Notes under the pieces: model-generated
The model's input: only the letters and a program-made list of their open reading frames with translations
What the model was told of the DNA's origin: nothing
The model's database searches: none
Translations under genes and position numbers: made by a program
Assembly: GCA_022925895.1 (NCBI GenBank)
Contig: JAKSYS010000507.1
Location: 1 to 46,763 of the forward strand
Length of the DNA: 46,763 bases
DNA from: Fragilaria crotonensis
Lineage: Eukaryota; Bacillariophyta; Fragilariophyceae; Fragilariales; Fragilariaceae
Direction of reading: 5' to 3'
Part shown: positions 18,696 to 29,500 of the stretch, piece after piece
How the letters are laid out: each line of letters opens with the position of its first letter
How positions within the stretch are numbered: position 1 is the stretch's first letter

Positions 18696-21600
18696 ATGAT
18701 CGGAACAGTAAGCGTATGGTTTGTGAGCGGGTCTCGTTCGTTTCTCGACTTGTTTGAGGGTCCGAAAGGCACTCCCTTGGTGCTGTGGATGGAGAAGAGC
18801 GGGCGTCGAAAGCCGAAAAATTCCCCATCGAGAGAGTGGTTTGGCGTATCTCATGAAACAGTGGGAGGATTGACCACCGCGAGAGGAGTCTTTGGCCGCG
18901 AGGGACTGGATGATCTAGACGTCCCAATTGATCCGTTACGTCGCGGAATTTCTCACATACTGAAATACTCGATTCGACCGAGGCCGTGCTCCCTCCCGTA
19001 TGCTGGCGATCATTACCTGGTCAACGAACGACTGTCAGTGCGTCATTTGGACAAACCCGTGGTGTACGAGACAAGGTTCTCTAGATCCGGCTGGGGAGTG
19101 CGGAGTATAAATGACGTCGAACTGGCACAGGCTTTTGATTTGCCTCCGTATCTGGAGTGGAACCCAAGGTTTCAGGCGAATCTCGTGCCGATACAGATGT
19201 TTCGCGTGGTGATTGACTCGGTTTTGTCGGAAATTGGTCCAGCCGAACAACCAGTAGGTGGACGGTTGAAGATGACGACCCATACGAACGTCGACACCGA
19301 GAGGAGCTCTACGGCGATTCTGCGCGACCAGGTCTGGCTGACGACACTCCAACGCTGGATGCCGGGTTCGTGGACAAACGTAGTAATCGCCGATAGAGCG
19401 GCCAAGGACGATGACGCCGCTGTAGATCATTATCCGTGGAATCAACGCATTTCGCTGGTGTTGACGGCGGCTACCCAGGAGTCCATTATCGGATTCGAGT
19501 TATTAGGCCTTCGGCGATGGCGGTGCCAACTGCGAAGATCGTTTCTCAGCTACTTGACTCGGATCTATGGCGACGGATGGGCTCTCGTATACGCACGATT
19601 CTCGCGCGAACGGAGGAAGCGGGAGGCGGTTGTGATACCACCCATCGGTGCTCCAGCGAAGCGTCAGCGTACGTCTGGGAGGAGTAGGGTGATTTTACAT
19701 CACGATGAGGGGGGTAAAGGCGTGATCAGCTCAGAATTAGGACGCCAACTGGTGATTGACGTCAAGTGTGGATTTCGCATCCTGGCCCAGGTCATGCAGA
19801 GTTCGTGGTGGGATTGGTCTTTCGGGTCCAGCCTGTTTTTCTGGCGGTGGAACGGAAGGGAGCAGGTTCATGCGGCGAGGGACGGAATACCAGTGTTCGT
19901 GTCGTCGGCTTTGCCGAAGAAGCGACGACAGCAGGGACCGCGGATGACTGCGGATCAGCAGGTTCTGGTAGCGGAAAAACTGGACGGCATGGTACGACGA
20001 GCTTACCTGGAGGAAGGTTACGTGTCCAACACAGTGCATTTCTTTGCTGTGCCGAAAGGCGACTCAGATATCCGAGTGGTGTTCGACGGAACGTCAAGCG
20101 GCCTGAATGAGACTCTTTGGGCTCCAAATTTTTATCTCCCATCGGCAAAGTCAGCTGCGATGTCGATGGGTTTTTCCACGTGGATGGCTGACATGGATTT
20201 TGGAGAAATGTTCCACAACTTTCAAATGGACCCAAGGATTTGGCCGTTCTCGGGGGTCGAATTGGGCACGTTGGCCGCAAGAATGGCGACTGTGGAGTCG
20301 GGGCGATCTCGACCCACACTGCTGCGGTGGACTCGACTGTTCATGGGGATGCGTCCCAGCCCATACAACGCTGTAAGACATTACTACTGGGGTGAGGAGT
20401 TCGCTCGGGGAAATCCCTCTAGAACCGGCAATCCAATGGGATACGACCGTGTCAGGTTGAATCTCCCGGGGATGAACGAATATGACCCCTCACTTCCGAA
20501 AGTCATAAAGTGGAGAGACGAAGGACCAAACGGGCTCAAGGGTCAGGTGGCAGGCGATGTTGTCACATTCGTCGATGACGTCCGGGTCACAGGATATTCC
20601 AAGGAAAACTGTTGGGATGTCTACCGCCAGTTTGCGAGTCGGGTCCAGTTCTTAGGGATGCAAAACGCCCCTCGTAAGTTTCGACCCCCGTCACAGACGG
20701 ATGCAGGAGCGTGGACGGGTACCATTTTTAAGGTTGGAAGTGACTTCATCACAAAATCGGTCGCTCAGGAAAAATGGGACAAGGGAAAGGGCTTGGTGAC
20801 AGCCGCGCGGGCCAAGATTCAAGCTGCGGAGAATGGCCGACCTTGGCTTGATCGTCGTGCGCTGGAAAAGGAAGTCGGCTTCCTCAATCACCTGTCCATG
20901 ACATTTGAAACAATGATTCCCTTCTTGAAGGGTTTCTATTTGACTTTGAACTCGTGGCGCGATGGCCGCGATGACCAGGACTGGAAGGTCTCTCCAAAAC
21001 GCTGGAGATCCATTCTCTTCGAGCGAGTGGCCAACGGGCTGTTGTCGGAATCCGAGCTAGACTTGGCATTGGATTCTAGCACCCCCGCCGATGCGCCCGT
21101 GAGGGTGAAGGCGAGCCCAGGTCTCAAGGAGGACGTGGAAGCACTACATTTCATGTTCGAACCGGCAGCAGTCCCGGAAGTTAGCATTCGATCCAATTCC
21201 ATCTGGACAATCGTGTACGGGTTCGGCGACGCCTCGGGATCCGGGTTGGGAGCAACGTTCACCTGCGGAGGCGGGTTCAACTTTCGGATCGGGGTTTGGG
21301 GTTCTGCGGAGGACCCCGAGTCGTCAAACTGGAAGGAATTCACAAACATAGTTGAGTCCTTAGAGGACGAAGCTCACGCCGGGAATTTGTCCAACGCCGA
21401 GGTATACATGTTCACCGATAACTCGACGGTGGAGTCTTGCGCCTCGCGAGGATCTTCCTCCTCAAAGAAGCTGCTGAACTTGATCATTCGGCTACACGGT
21501 CTCATGACTCGCAGCGGGATCAAGATTCACATTTTTCATGTAGCGGGCACGAGAATGATAGCTCAAGGGACCGATGGTGTGTCAAGAGGATATCTGGGCC

Positions 21601-22244
21601 AGGGAGTGATGGCGGGGGAGTCTATGGTAGCCCACATCCCGGTCCACCTTTCGGCGGTTGAACGTTCTCCACTGAATCTTGTGCCCTGGATTCGGAGCTG
21701 GAGTGGGGATGACGCCTGCCTTCTCGACGAAGGAGGGTGGTTCGAAGCAGGGCACGACATCGAGGGTTGGCGGATGGACGACGACGGTTTTGAGAGACCA
21801 TTACTGACAGGCGTTCGGCGAACGTTCATTTGGTCCCCACCTCCGTTGGCAGCAGAAGTGGCCATCGCCGAACTAAGAAAGGCTCGAATCAAGCGGCAGA
21901 GTTCATGTCATGTTTTTGTGTGTCCGAGGCTGTGCACCACTCAATGGGCGAAACAGCTTTATCGAGCCGCCGACTTCGTGTTTGAGGTTCCCGTAGGATT
22001 CTCGTGCTGGCCGACCACAATGCATGAACCTTTGCTAATCGGTGTTCTCTTCCCTTTCCTCAGCGTCCGACCTTGGCAAATCAAAGGGACAGCCAAGATG
22101 TTCGCAGTGGGAAGGGAGTTGCGTGGCCTGCTCAAAGACAACGAGGTGGAGTCGGGGCGTGTTCTGCGCAAACTTTGGAAACTCAGTGTCGACGCCCAAT
22201 CCATGCCAGAGCACATGGTGCGGCAGTTGTTATGCTTCGGATGA
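18696..22244 (+). CDS. Retrotransposon polyprotein: reverse transcriptase and RNase H
   Basis: The frame is open from 18627, just inside A1's edge, but the first ATG is at 18696, giving 1182 residues. The first 350 or so residues are Gag-like or linker (GWGVRSINDVELAQAFDLP). RT marks: VSNTVHFFAVPKGDSDIRVV, FDGTSSGLNE, MADMDFGEMFHNF (catalytic Asp) and VTFVDDVRVTG, the YxDD-box equivalent with Asp codons at 20574 and 20577. RNase H follows with GFGDASGSGLGAT (Asp 21228), SNWKEF (Glu 21336), MFTDNSTVES (Asp 21417) and HVAGTRMIAQGTDGVSRG (Asp 21573). The remaining 220 residues (WSPPPLAAEVAIAELRKARI, MHEPLLIGVLFPF) are conserved-looking but not assigned. There are no internal stops. The recombinase frame overlaps the 3' end. 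Confidence 0.85.
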   Translation: MIGTVSVWFVSGSRSFLDLFEGPKGTPLVLWMEKSGRRKPKNSPSREWFGVSHETVGGLTTARGVFGREGLDDLDVPIDPLRRGISHILKYSIRPRPCSLPYAGDHYLVNERLSVRHLDKPVVYETRFSRSGWGVRSINDVELAQAFDLPPYLEWNPRFQANLVPIQMFRVVIDSVLSEIGPAEQPVGGRLKMTTHTNVDTERSSTAILRDQVWLTTLQRWMPGSWTNVVIADRAAKDDDAAVDHYPWNQRISLVLTAATQESIIGFELLGLRRWRCQLRRSFLSYLTRIYGDGWALVYARFSRERRKREAVVIPPIGAPAKRQRTSGRSRVILHHDEGGKGVISSELGRQLVIDVKCGFRILAQVMQSSWWDWSFGSSLFFWRWNGREQVHAARDGIPVFVSSALPKKRRQQGPRMTADQQVLVAEKLDGMVRRAYLEEGYVSNTVHFFAVPKGDSDIRVVFDGTSSGLNETLWAPNFYLPSAKSAAMSMGFSTWMADMDFGEMFHNFQMDPRIWPFSGVELGTLAARMATVESGRSRPTLLRWTRLFMGMRPSPYNAVRHYYWGEEFARGNPSRTGNPMGYDRVRLNLPGMNEYDPSLPKVIKWRDEGPNGLKGQVAGDVVTFVDDVRVTGYSKENCWDVYRQFASRVQFLGMQNAPRKFRPPSQTDAGAWTGTIFKVGSDFITKSVAQEKWDKGKGLVTAARAKIQAAENGRPWLDRRALEKEVGFLNHLSMTFETMIPFLKGFYLTLNSWRDGRDDQDWKVSPKRWRSILFERVANGLLSESELDLALDSSTPADAPVRVKASPGLKEDVEALHFMFEPAAVPEVSIRSNSIWTIVYGFGDASGSGLGATFTCGGGFNFRIGVWGSAEDPESSNWKEFTNIVESLEDEAHAGNLSNAEVYMFTDNSTVESCASRGSSSSKKLLNLIIRLHGLMTRSGIKIHIFHVAGTRMIAQGTDGVSRGYLGQGVMAGESMVAHIPVHLSAVERSPLNLVPWIRSWSGDDACLLDEGGWFEAGHDIEGWRMDDDGFERPLLTGVRRTFIWSPPPLAAEVAIAELRKARIKRQSSCHVFVCPRLCTTQWAKQLYRAADFVFEVPVGFSCWPTTMHEPLLIGVLFPFLSVRPWQIKGTAKMFAVGRELRGLLKDNEVESGRVLRKLWKLSVDAQSMPEHMVRQLLCFG

Positions 22245-23613
22245 CTCCATAGACTTCTTCATTGCGACGGGAGACTTGCCACGGGTGGCGGAGGACGATG
22301 AGGACAGGTTGCTGTCTGGTTGGATCCCAAGACGAACGGACGTCGGAAGGTTTACGACGGCTAGGGACGGAGACGATCTGATGGTGTCTTTCGAGTGCGA
22401 CTTTTGCGTCTTCGGAAAGCTTTTTCATCGCGCCCCTGAGGAAGGAGAAGAGAAGGATTTGTTTGCGTTAAGGTGCATTCGGAGGATCAACCTCGACGCG
22501 TTCTGGAGTAGGGCAAGGTCCACGGTGGAGGCAAACTCGGCCAAGGTCCGGGAGGGACTGAAGATCTCCAACAGATTGGGTCTTACCGGGCCTTATCTGA
22601 GTCCCGGACCCCTTCCTCGCCATGATCATTGCGGTTATGAGGTCGCGCTTCAGATTGTGGTTTCGTCTCTCGAACCGGGGCGTTACTCCAACAGTCATAA
22701 ACAATGGGACACAGTCCGCCGGTTTCGGTCTTGTTTCTCAAACCAAGTAAGATCGGCACGTGATGCAAACTTCACTCCCCTTGTCTTGGCAGACAGCAAG
22801 GGATCAGGTTTTCAGCGGTTAGCTGTTGACCCTTGCGGTTCGTTATGGTTCCAGCGTTTCATGTTAGGGTGCAGCAAGAGAATGGGGCAGGATTGGAGGC
22901 CAAACCAGGCCATTGGGATCCGGATCATGCACCTCTTGCTCGAGCGTGTCGAGGAAAGAGCCCGGCTGGCTGATGAAGTCGAGGATCGTCATAAATGGGT
23001 AATGGCCGGGGCATATTTCTGCGTCTGTTTTGTGCTTTCGTTGCGGAGCCCAGAAGGTCTCATGGCCGACCTTGAGGGACTTCTCCATCATTATGACCCC
23101 GAGTCAAACGAAGTAATCGTTCCTCTTCTGGGAAGGTTCAAGGGAGAACATCATGCAAAGCAACATCTCCTCATCTCGTGTGCGACAACGGGCTCGGGTA
23201 TCCGTGTTAAGATATGGATAGCTCGAGCTATCGCGGTTCATAAGGCTTGCGGGCGATCTGTGGGACCAGTGTTTGTGAATTCAAAGGGATATCAATCCAC
23301 GACGTCCGACATGAACGACTTGTTCCTCGATGTGTTGGTGGAGATCCACGAGGAGGATCCAAGATTGTTTGGACCCGACATCGAGGGCGCCGGCGATATA
23401 CCAGATAAGTTCAACGTGTTTAGGTCTTTCCGACGGGGTTCGGAATCAAGAGCTGTGGCTATGAGGGTGGCCGAGGCAGACCGCTACGTGGTGAATCGCT
23501 GGAAAAGAAAGGAGTCGGCTGGAACAGGGAGGGTAGCTCATGCCATAGACCAACACTACGTTGATGTGAACATGGTGAAGGAGTCCTTCCTGAGATACAC
23601 GAGTGCGATGTGA
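22042..23613 (+). CDS. Tyrosine recombinase of the retrotransposon
   Basis: The open frame covers 22042-23613 and overlaps the RT frame to 22244 in the +1 frame; no ATG stands near its head (22042 is GTG), so expression by frameshift, splicing or re-initiation is likely and the true start is unknown. Homology-like sequence begins about CYASDDSIDFFIATGDLPRV, right at the RT stop. Catalytic marks: first Arg in VLSLRSPEGLMADL (codon 23044), the box-2 motif RSFRRGSESRA (23422-23454), with Arg where the usual His stands in HxxR, Trp in VNRWKRKE, and the nucleophile Tyr in IDQHYVDVN (23557). The N-terminal Cys pair (ECDFC) may be a DNA-binding arm. It would join the circular DNA copy to its target. 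No stops or breaks inside. Confidence 0.75.
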   Translation: MFSSLSSASDLGKSKGQPRCSQWEGSCVACSKTTRWSRGVFCANFGNSVSTPNPCQSTWCGSCYASDDSIDFFIATGDLPRVAEDDEDRLLSGWIPRRTDVGRFTTARDGDDLMVSFECDFCVFGKLFHRAPEEGEEKDLFALRCIRRINLDAFWSRARSTVEANSAKVREGLKISNRLGLTGPYLSPGPLPRHDHCGYEVALQIVVSSLEPGRYSNSHKQWDTVRRFRSCFSNQVRSARDANFTPLVLADSKGSGFQRLAVDPCGSLWFQRFMLGCSKRMGQDWRPNQAIGIRIMHLLLERVEERARLADEVEDRHKWVMAGAYFCVCFVLSLRSPEGLMADLEGLLHHYDPESNEVIVPLLGRFKGEHHAKQHLLISCATTGSGIRVKIWIARAIAVHKACGRSVGPVFVNSKGYQSTTSDMNDLFLDVLVEIHEEDPRLFGPDIEGAGDIPDKFNVFRSFRRGSESRAVAMRVAEADRYVVNRWKRKESAGTGRVAHAIDQHYVDVNMVKESFLRYTSAM

Positions 23614-23809
23614 TACGAACGACAAGAGAGATGATGAATGAATCAAGCGCCGATGCTCGTTTCGTTCATTGCTTGCCGGAAGAATCGGGTAACCTCCTTC
23701 ACATTCTGGAGAAAGAACAATTGAAGGAATGTTTCGGGATGTCGATCACTGAGCATGTATCAAAGGCAATTCCTCGCAGCAATGCGAGGTCAGGGTGGAT
23801 CTCTGTGGT

Positions 23810-25273
23810 GGGGGGTTAGACTTCAAGAAGAAGGACAGAACGAAGGCTCGTTAAGTCCCGCTTCTGAATCGTGTCAATCTTTTCGAGATCGATCCAGGGA
23901 ATTCCGAGATGAAGGAATTGCACCTCGAACAGGCATATCTTCTCTGTCGCTTCCGTCTCGTTGCTCGATGACTTTGCTCCGACAAAGGAACGGAATCGCC
24001 AGACTAAAGAAGAACAGCCCTTTCAAGATCTGAATGACCCGAGTCGCGAAGCCATGCAAAGATGCATGACCTGAGGAGGTTTGGTACCGTACACTGGCAG
24101 TTGTGTACTGTTCCCCCATTACGCGGGCATCTTCACACTACCTATGTGGTGATGCTTGTGAGACATCCTATGACACTCGAGGTGTTTTCGTTGTCAGGCC
24201 CAGTCTGAACATGAGAATTGCCGAGAGCAGTTTAGTTTCAATTAAATTCCGGAAGACTAGAAAGTTAACTGTGTTTCGAAAACGTGTCCTGCATTTTAAC
24301 GGTAATCCTTTGCGTACCCCAAGGTCAAGAGGGATGACAGTTAAATAGTAACGGACTCGGCTTGGTAACTATCAGGAAATCTTTCTCTTCTTCCGCCGTT
24401 TACTGTTACTGACTCGAATGTTACCGTTGACAGATGCTGTTCATCCATTTTGAATTCACGAATGAATTCATCACAATCGACAAGGAAGAACATTCGAGTT
24501 TACCTGTTGGGCACAGACCGCTTTCAACAGGTTGACTACTGGTCACCACCAGATACTCGAACACTCAAGAGCCATGTTCGGATTTGGGTTTACTCCCAAA
24601 CCGGTTACTCAGCGAGGTTCGTTTGGACTGATTACTTCAGTCACTCTTCGAAGAATCATCGATTGTCATCCTCGGACCGTACATCCAGGGCCTGACGTCG
24701 TTTATTGTTCCAAGCAGTTTCTTTTTCCCCACCCACCATCCCTTTTCTTTCCCGGGTCGTTATTTCTCACTTCCCGGGGGGTTAGACTTCAAGAAGAAGG
24801 ACAGAACGAAGGCTCGTTAAGTCCCGCTTCTGAATCGTGTCAATCTTTTCGAGATCGATCCAGGGAATTCCGAGATGAAGGAATTGCACCTCGAACAGGC
24901 ATATCTTCTCTGTCGCTTCCGTCTCGTTGCTCGATGACTTTGCTCCGACAAAGGAACGGAATCGCCAGACTAAAGAAGAACAGCCCTTTCAAGATCTGAA
25001 TGACCCGAGTCGCGAAGCCATGCAAAGATGCATGACCTGAGGAGGTTTGGTACCGTACACTGGCAGTTGTGTACTGTTCCCCCATTACGCGGGCATCTTC
25101 ACACTACCTATGTGGTGATGCTTGTGAGACATCCTATGACACTCGAGGTGTTTTCGTTGTCAGGCCCAGTCTGAACATGAGAATTGCCGAGAGCAGTTTA
25201 GTTTCAATTAAATTCGGAAGACTAGAAAGTTAACTGTGTTTCGAAAACGTGTCCTGCATTTTAACGGTAATCC
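23810..25273 (+). repeat. B1-A2-joint-B2 block of the retrotransposon
   Basis: B1 (23810-24308) begins with a run of six G, then ttagacttcaagaagaagg, and ends gcattttaacggtaatcc. It is followed without a gap by A2, a 65-bp C/T-rich joint (ccaagcagtttctttttccc to cttcccg), and B2 with the same six-G start. The minus strand carries the frame MGEQYTTASVRYQTSSGHAS in every B, again a repeat passenger. Confidence 0.85.
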
Positions 25274-26227
25274 TTTGCGTACCCAAGGTCAAGAGGATGA
25301 CAGTTAAATAGTAACGGACTTCGGCTTGTAACTATCAGGAATCTTTCTTCTTCCGCCGTTTACTGTTACTGACTCGAATGTTACCGTTGACAGATGCTGT
25401 TCATCCATTTTGAATTCACGAATGAATTCATCACAATCGACAAGGAAGAACATTCGAGTTTACCTGTTGGGCACAGACCGCTTTCAACAGGTTGACTACT
25501 GGTCACCACCAGATACTCGAACACTCAAGAGCCATGTTCGGATTTGGGTTTACTCCCAAACCGGTTACTCAGCGAGGTTCGTTTGGACTGATTACTTCAG
25601 TCACTCTTCGAAGAATCATCGATTGTCATCCTCGACCGTACATCCAGGGCCTGACGTCGTTTATTGTTCCAAGCAGTTTCTTTTTCCCACCCACCATCCC
25701 TTTTCTTTCCGGGTCGTTATTTCTCACTTCCCGGGGTTAGACTTCAAGAAGAAGGACAGAACGAAGGCTCGTTAAGTCCCGCTTCTGAATCGTGTCAATC
25801 TTTCGAGATCGATCCAGGGAATTCCGAGATGAAGGAATTGCACCTCGAACAGCATATCTTCTCTGTCGCTTCCGTCTCGTTGCTCGATGACTTTGCTCCG
25901 ACAAAGGAACGGAATCGCCAGACTAAAGAAGAACAGCCCTTTCAAGATCTGAATGACCCGAGTCGCGAAGCCATGCAAAGATGCATGACCTGAGGAGGTT
26001 TGGTACCGTACACTGGCAGTTGTGTACTGTTCCCCCATTACGCGGGCATCTTCACACTACCTATGTGGTGATGCTTGTGAGACATCCTATGACACTCGAG
26101 GTGTTTTCGTTGTCAGGCCCAGTCTGAACATGAGAATTGCCGAGAGCAGTTTAGTTTCAATTAAATTCCGGAAGACTAGAAAGTTAACTGTGTTTCGAAA
26201 ACGTGTCCTGCATTTTAACGGTAATCC
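25274..26227 (+). repeat. Extra tandem A3-joint-B3 unit (solo-repeat-like)
   Basis: A3 25274-25669, joint 25670-25732, B3 25733-26227, ending ggtaatcc before unrelated gaaattttc. It copies A2-B2 but carries about ten single-base deletions, most of them in short homopolymers (gtacccaagg for gtaccccaagg, ctcgacc for ctcggacc, gaacagcat for gaacaggcat, cggggtt for cggggggtt). It may be the recombination scar of another element, or an unpolished repeat in the assembly. Confidence 0.8.
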
Positions 26228-26280
26228 GAAATTTTCAATGGAATCTTTGATATCGATTCTGATTTTTTCCTTGGACCTTC

Positions 26281-26540
26281 TTAAATCTTCTTAAGTAATT
26301 TCCGACCTTCTTAAACTTTCTTAAGATATTTTCGATCTTCTTAATTCTTCTTAAACTTTCTTAAGATATTTTCCATCTTCTTAATTCTTCTTAAACTTTC
26401 TTAAGATATTTTTGATCTTCTTAATTCTTCTTAAACTTTCTTAAGACATTTTCAGTCTTCTTAATTCTTCTTAAACTTTCTTAAGACATTTTCAGTCTTC
26501 TTAATTCTACTTAAACGTTCTCAAGACATTTTCAGTCTTG
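26281..26540. repeat. 40-bp satellite array built from 10-bp modules (array 1)
   Basis: The word ttaagatatt/ttaagacatt (last copy tcaagacatt) recurs at 26321, 26361, 26401, 26441, 26481 and 26521, an exact 40-bp period. Each unit is four decamers such as ttaattcttc, ttaaactttc, ttaagatatt and ttcgatcttc. It begins about 50 bp after the extra A3-B3 unit. Confidence 0.85.
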
Positions 26541-29500
26541 ATATCTCCCATGGCATTTGTCAATCTCCTGAAATCTTCAGTGACACAACCGGTTCGCAGT
26601 TTGCAAGGTAGAAAAGGCTGGAACGAACCGTACGTACGCCCTTTCTGTGACTGACTGCACAGTACCAGCAATCTTCATCCTCATCGCGTATGGAACAGTA
26701 CAAGAGTGTTCACAATTCATACAGGAGCACGGCGTTACGCCAGTGCTTTGTAGGCAAAGCACGACATTTATTACCTACACGAAGCGCAAGTACAGCAGTG
26801 CGTGTTTTTATGTACTGTACAGAGTGGGTTGGAGAATATGGTCCTACTTACACGTGTACTGCAGCACGTAGTGCTTGCACTTTTTCTCATTCTCACTTTT
26901 GATACCACTTAAAATACCACCCCGTGCGTAGAGTGTGGTGAATTTTAAAACTACGCGTGTGCGCAAGTACTATGAAACTGCTAGTTAGTACTCCCCTCTA
27001 CTACTAGTAGTAGCTATGATACTAGAGTCGTAGCCGCAATTACTCCTATTAGAATAGTTCTTTATTTACCCCTCCTTTTAACTCGATGCCCTTCCTCAGC
27101 TTTTTGCAGGATTATGAATTATTTGTTTATTTACATTACATTCTAAGTCATAATCAATCAAAGGTGAGAGCCAGTTAAGCATTTCACTTAAGATAACAAG
27201 AATTTCCCTGCACATTCCACACAATACATTTAATTGTTAAGACACTACCCTATTATGCTTTCCTGGTAGACCTCACACCACTATGGTCTTCATTTTTCAC
27301 ATACCTGAGAAATCTAACACCAATCTGGTGTTTATGTTTCATACATGTTTTCAAAGCTCAATCATGTTTGAGGCAACCTCCTGCCTACCAAGAACCAGCC
27401 AGTGTTCAAACAAAAGAGGATTCCAGAATCATCATACTTACCAGCAGATATTCTCTTGAAAATGACTGTTTTGATGAGGGTTTCCTTTATGGTAATTTCA
27501 CCTGCAGCCCTCCACCCATCTCCTGCTGATTTGTTCTGTGTGAAAATATCACCTGATCCTATTAAGTTCTGTCGATTGTGTGCCTGCTCCTTCTCAATTA
27601 GGTGTGTGGATACTTTCAGATTTTTAGATTTTTTTAATGTGTTTCTCTGAGACTAATGCAAATGTCAGTGAGCCATTCCTGTGGTGCATTGATTTGGAGC
27701 CATGCTACAGCAATTCACCATAACAACATGCAAATCATGTTGGCTCAGGTACATTGCTGGTCCCACCAGTACCTAAAAAACATGTTATTGTGTGCCTCCT
27801 GCTCTCTGTTGAATTGCAGCACCAGCGGATATACGCTTATGAAATATTTGGTTGTATTGTCATCAGTGCCTCTGAGTTCCATCAATAGCCTCACCACTTT
27901 CACACAACCTTTGTGAATCCAGCATCTTGAGCCTAATAATCATGATTTCCACACATAACCCCTTAAAACAATCCTTGATGCTGTGTGTTGCTTGCTGGCA
28001 TACAGATACTGGTCCGACTACCTAAAAACTATTTTGTACTTGTATGTTCTCTCTGTTAAGGAGCAGGGGATATGTGCTCCTAAAACATATGGTTGCAGTA
28101 TAAGTGTCTCTGAGTTGCCTTTGTTAATCCAGCCACCATATGGGTGTATGAAATTCATGCCTTCCACATGTTTTACCAAAAGAGTAGTCCTTCTTGTTTG
28201 TGACAAGTCCAGACATAATCATAGTTGATTTTTAATGCAAAAGGCCATGCAGGTTTGAAGTTGGAAGTACCTGGTAGTTAGTTTTGAAGTGTAGTAGACA
28301 TGATAGCTGACAGTGAGATCAGGAAAATTCTCTGGAGTACTGAATACTACTTGCAAGCGGTATTGGAGTATTGTGGAGTGGGCACTGAAGTACTCACTAC
28401 TACTAGAGCACCTGGTAAAGGAGAACTCATGAAGAAGAGGGATCATCCTTGTGGAAGTGGTAGAGTGGTGGTGTTTTGATATAAGGTAGTAAATGACGGG
28501 AAAATACCACCACTTTTGGTACCACCAAGTGGTATAGAATATCTAAAAAAACCACATCAAATTGATGATAGTCACTAACTTTACAACCTTCCTTATAGCT
28601 AGTCCTTAGTTAATCGATACCACTACGGTGTTATTTCGTGAATAATTCTTTTATTTAGTAATGAATCTCATCGTATTAAACTTCTTGTCATTGAATGGAA
28701 CTTCAGTACTGAAGTACTTATTTAGCAGCAGGCACTCCAATACAAAGGCTTCACAAAACCACTTGTCACCCAAGAAGAAGTTCCAGGTTTAACAACCAGG
28801 TGATATAATTGAAAAAGCACTTGAAAAACCAGTGAAAATGCCAGTTGGATTGACTACCGGCAGCCAGTATGAAACATCAGTGTGGTTGTCAAGTACTGAA
28901 AACCCCTTAAATAGTTTCGTGTTTGTTCGTTTCACTACTCTGAAACTACTAGGGGAAGGGACTAGAAGATTGACAAAGAAATATGATGCCAAGGATACAA
29001 AATACTTTAATAGATCCAGCATTGCCTTGTTGCTCTTTTGGGCTTAATTGCAACAGTTCAAGTTCCTTGTTCACCATGTTTCCAGAAAAATGATGGTTGA
29101 AAAGGTAAAGATAGTTGAACACAAGCTGTAAACTGAGTGAAATGAGCAATCTTAAACTGCAGTTGCAGTTTGCTATGATGTATCTGATCATCACATAGTA
29201 GTACCGGTTCAGCGGCAGCTCAACGTACTTGAAATAATTGTGTGAGCTTGCAAGCGCCGATAACCAAAAAGCACCCCTCAGTTGAATGAAGCATTCATTT
29301 TCAGACACAAATTTGGTTCATTATGAGCAACATAATCTCCAGGGTCTCTTGCATCCAATGTGAACTCCAAACTGCAAATCAGACATGAGCCATTCACTTG
29401 CTTGTCATGCAAGTGGTGAAGTCATGGGACAGCATATTTGTCAATTTTGGTGTTGTTGTTAAATGTGAACTGTTTGACAAGATATAAGAATTGTACATAT

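Larger units (their letters stand above)
18231..25273 (+). mobile_element. Tyrosine-recombinase retrotransposon (PAT/Ngaro-like, DIRS order) with split direct repeats
   Basis: The parts are A1 18231-18632, coding region 18696-23613, B1 23810-24308, A2 24309-24710, a 65-bp joint 24711-24775, and B2 24776-25273. A1 and A2 are both 402 bp and nearly identical; B1 is 499 bp and B2 498 bp. This A1-ORFs-B1-A2-B2 plan is the split direct repeat described for PAT and Ngaro elements, which copy through a circle and integrate with a tyrosine recombinase instead of a DDE integrase. There is no staggered target duplication. The outer left flank and every unit end share tcc (actcc before A1; aatcc at the end of B1, B2 and B3), a plausible crossover core. 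The joint between A2 and B2 is absent from A1 and B1. Confidence 0.8.

Noticed and set aside
24840..25085. Minus-strand 81-codon frame in every B repeat
   Set aside because: Same reason: a passenger of the repeat without any recognisable domain.
26281..26540. Possible CRISPR array (regular 40-bp spacing)
   Set aside because: Units are contiguous repeats without unique spacers, and the genome is eukaryotic; a satellite explains it.
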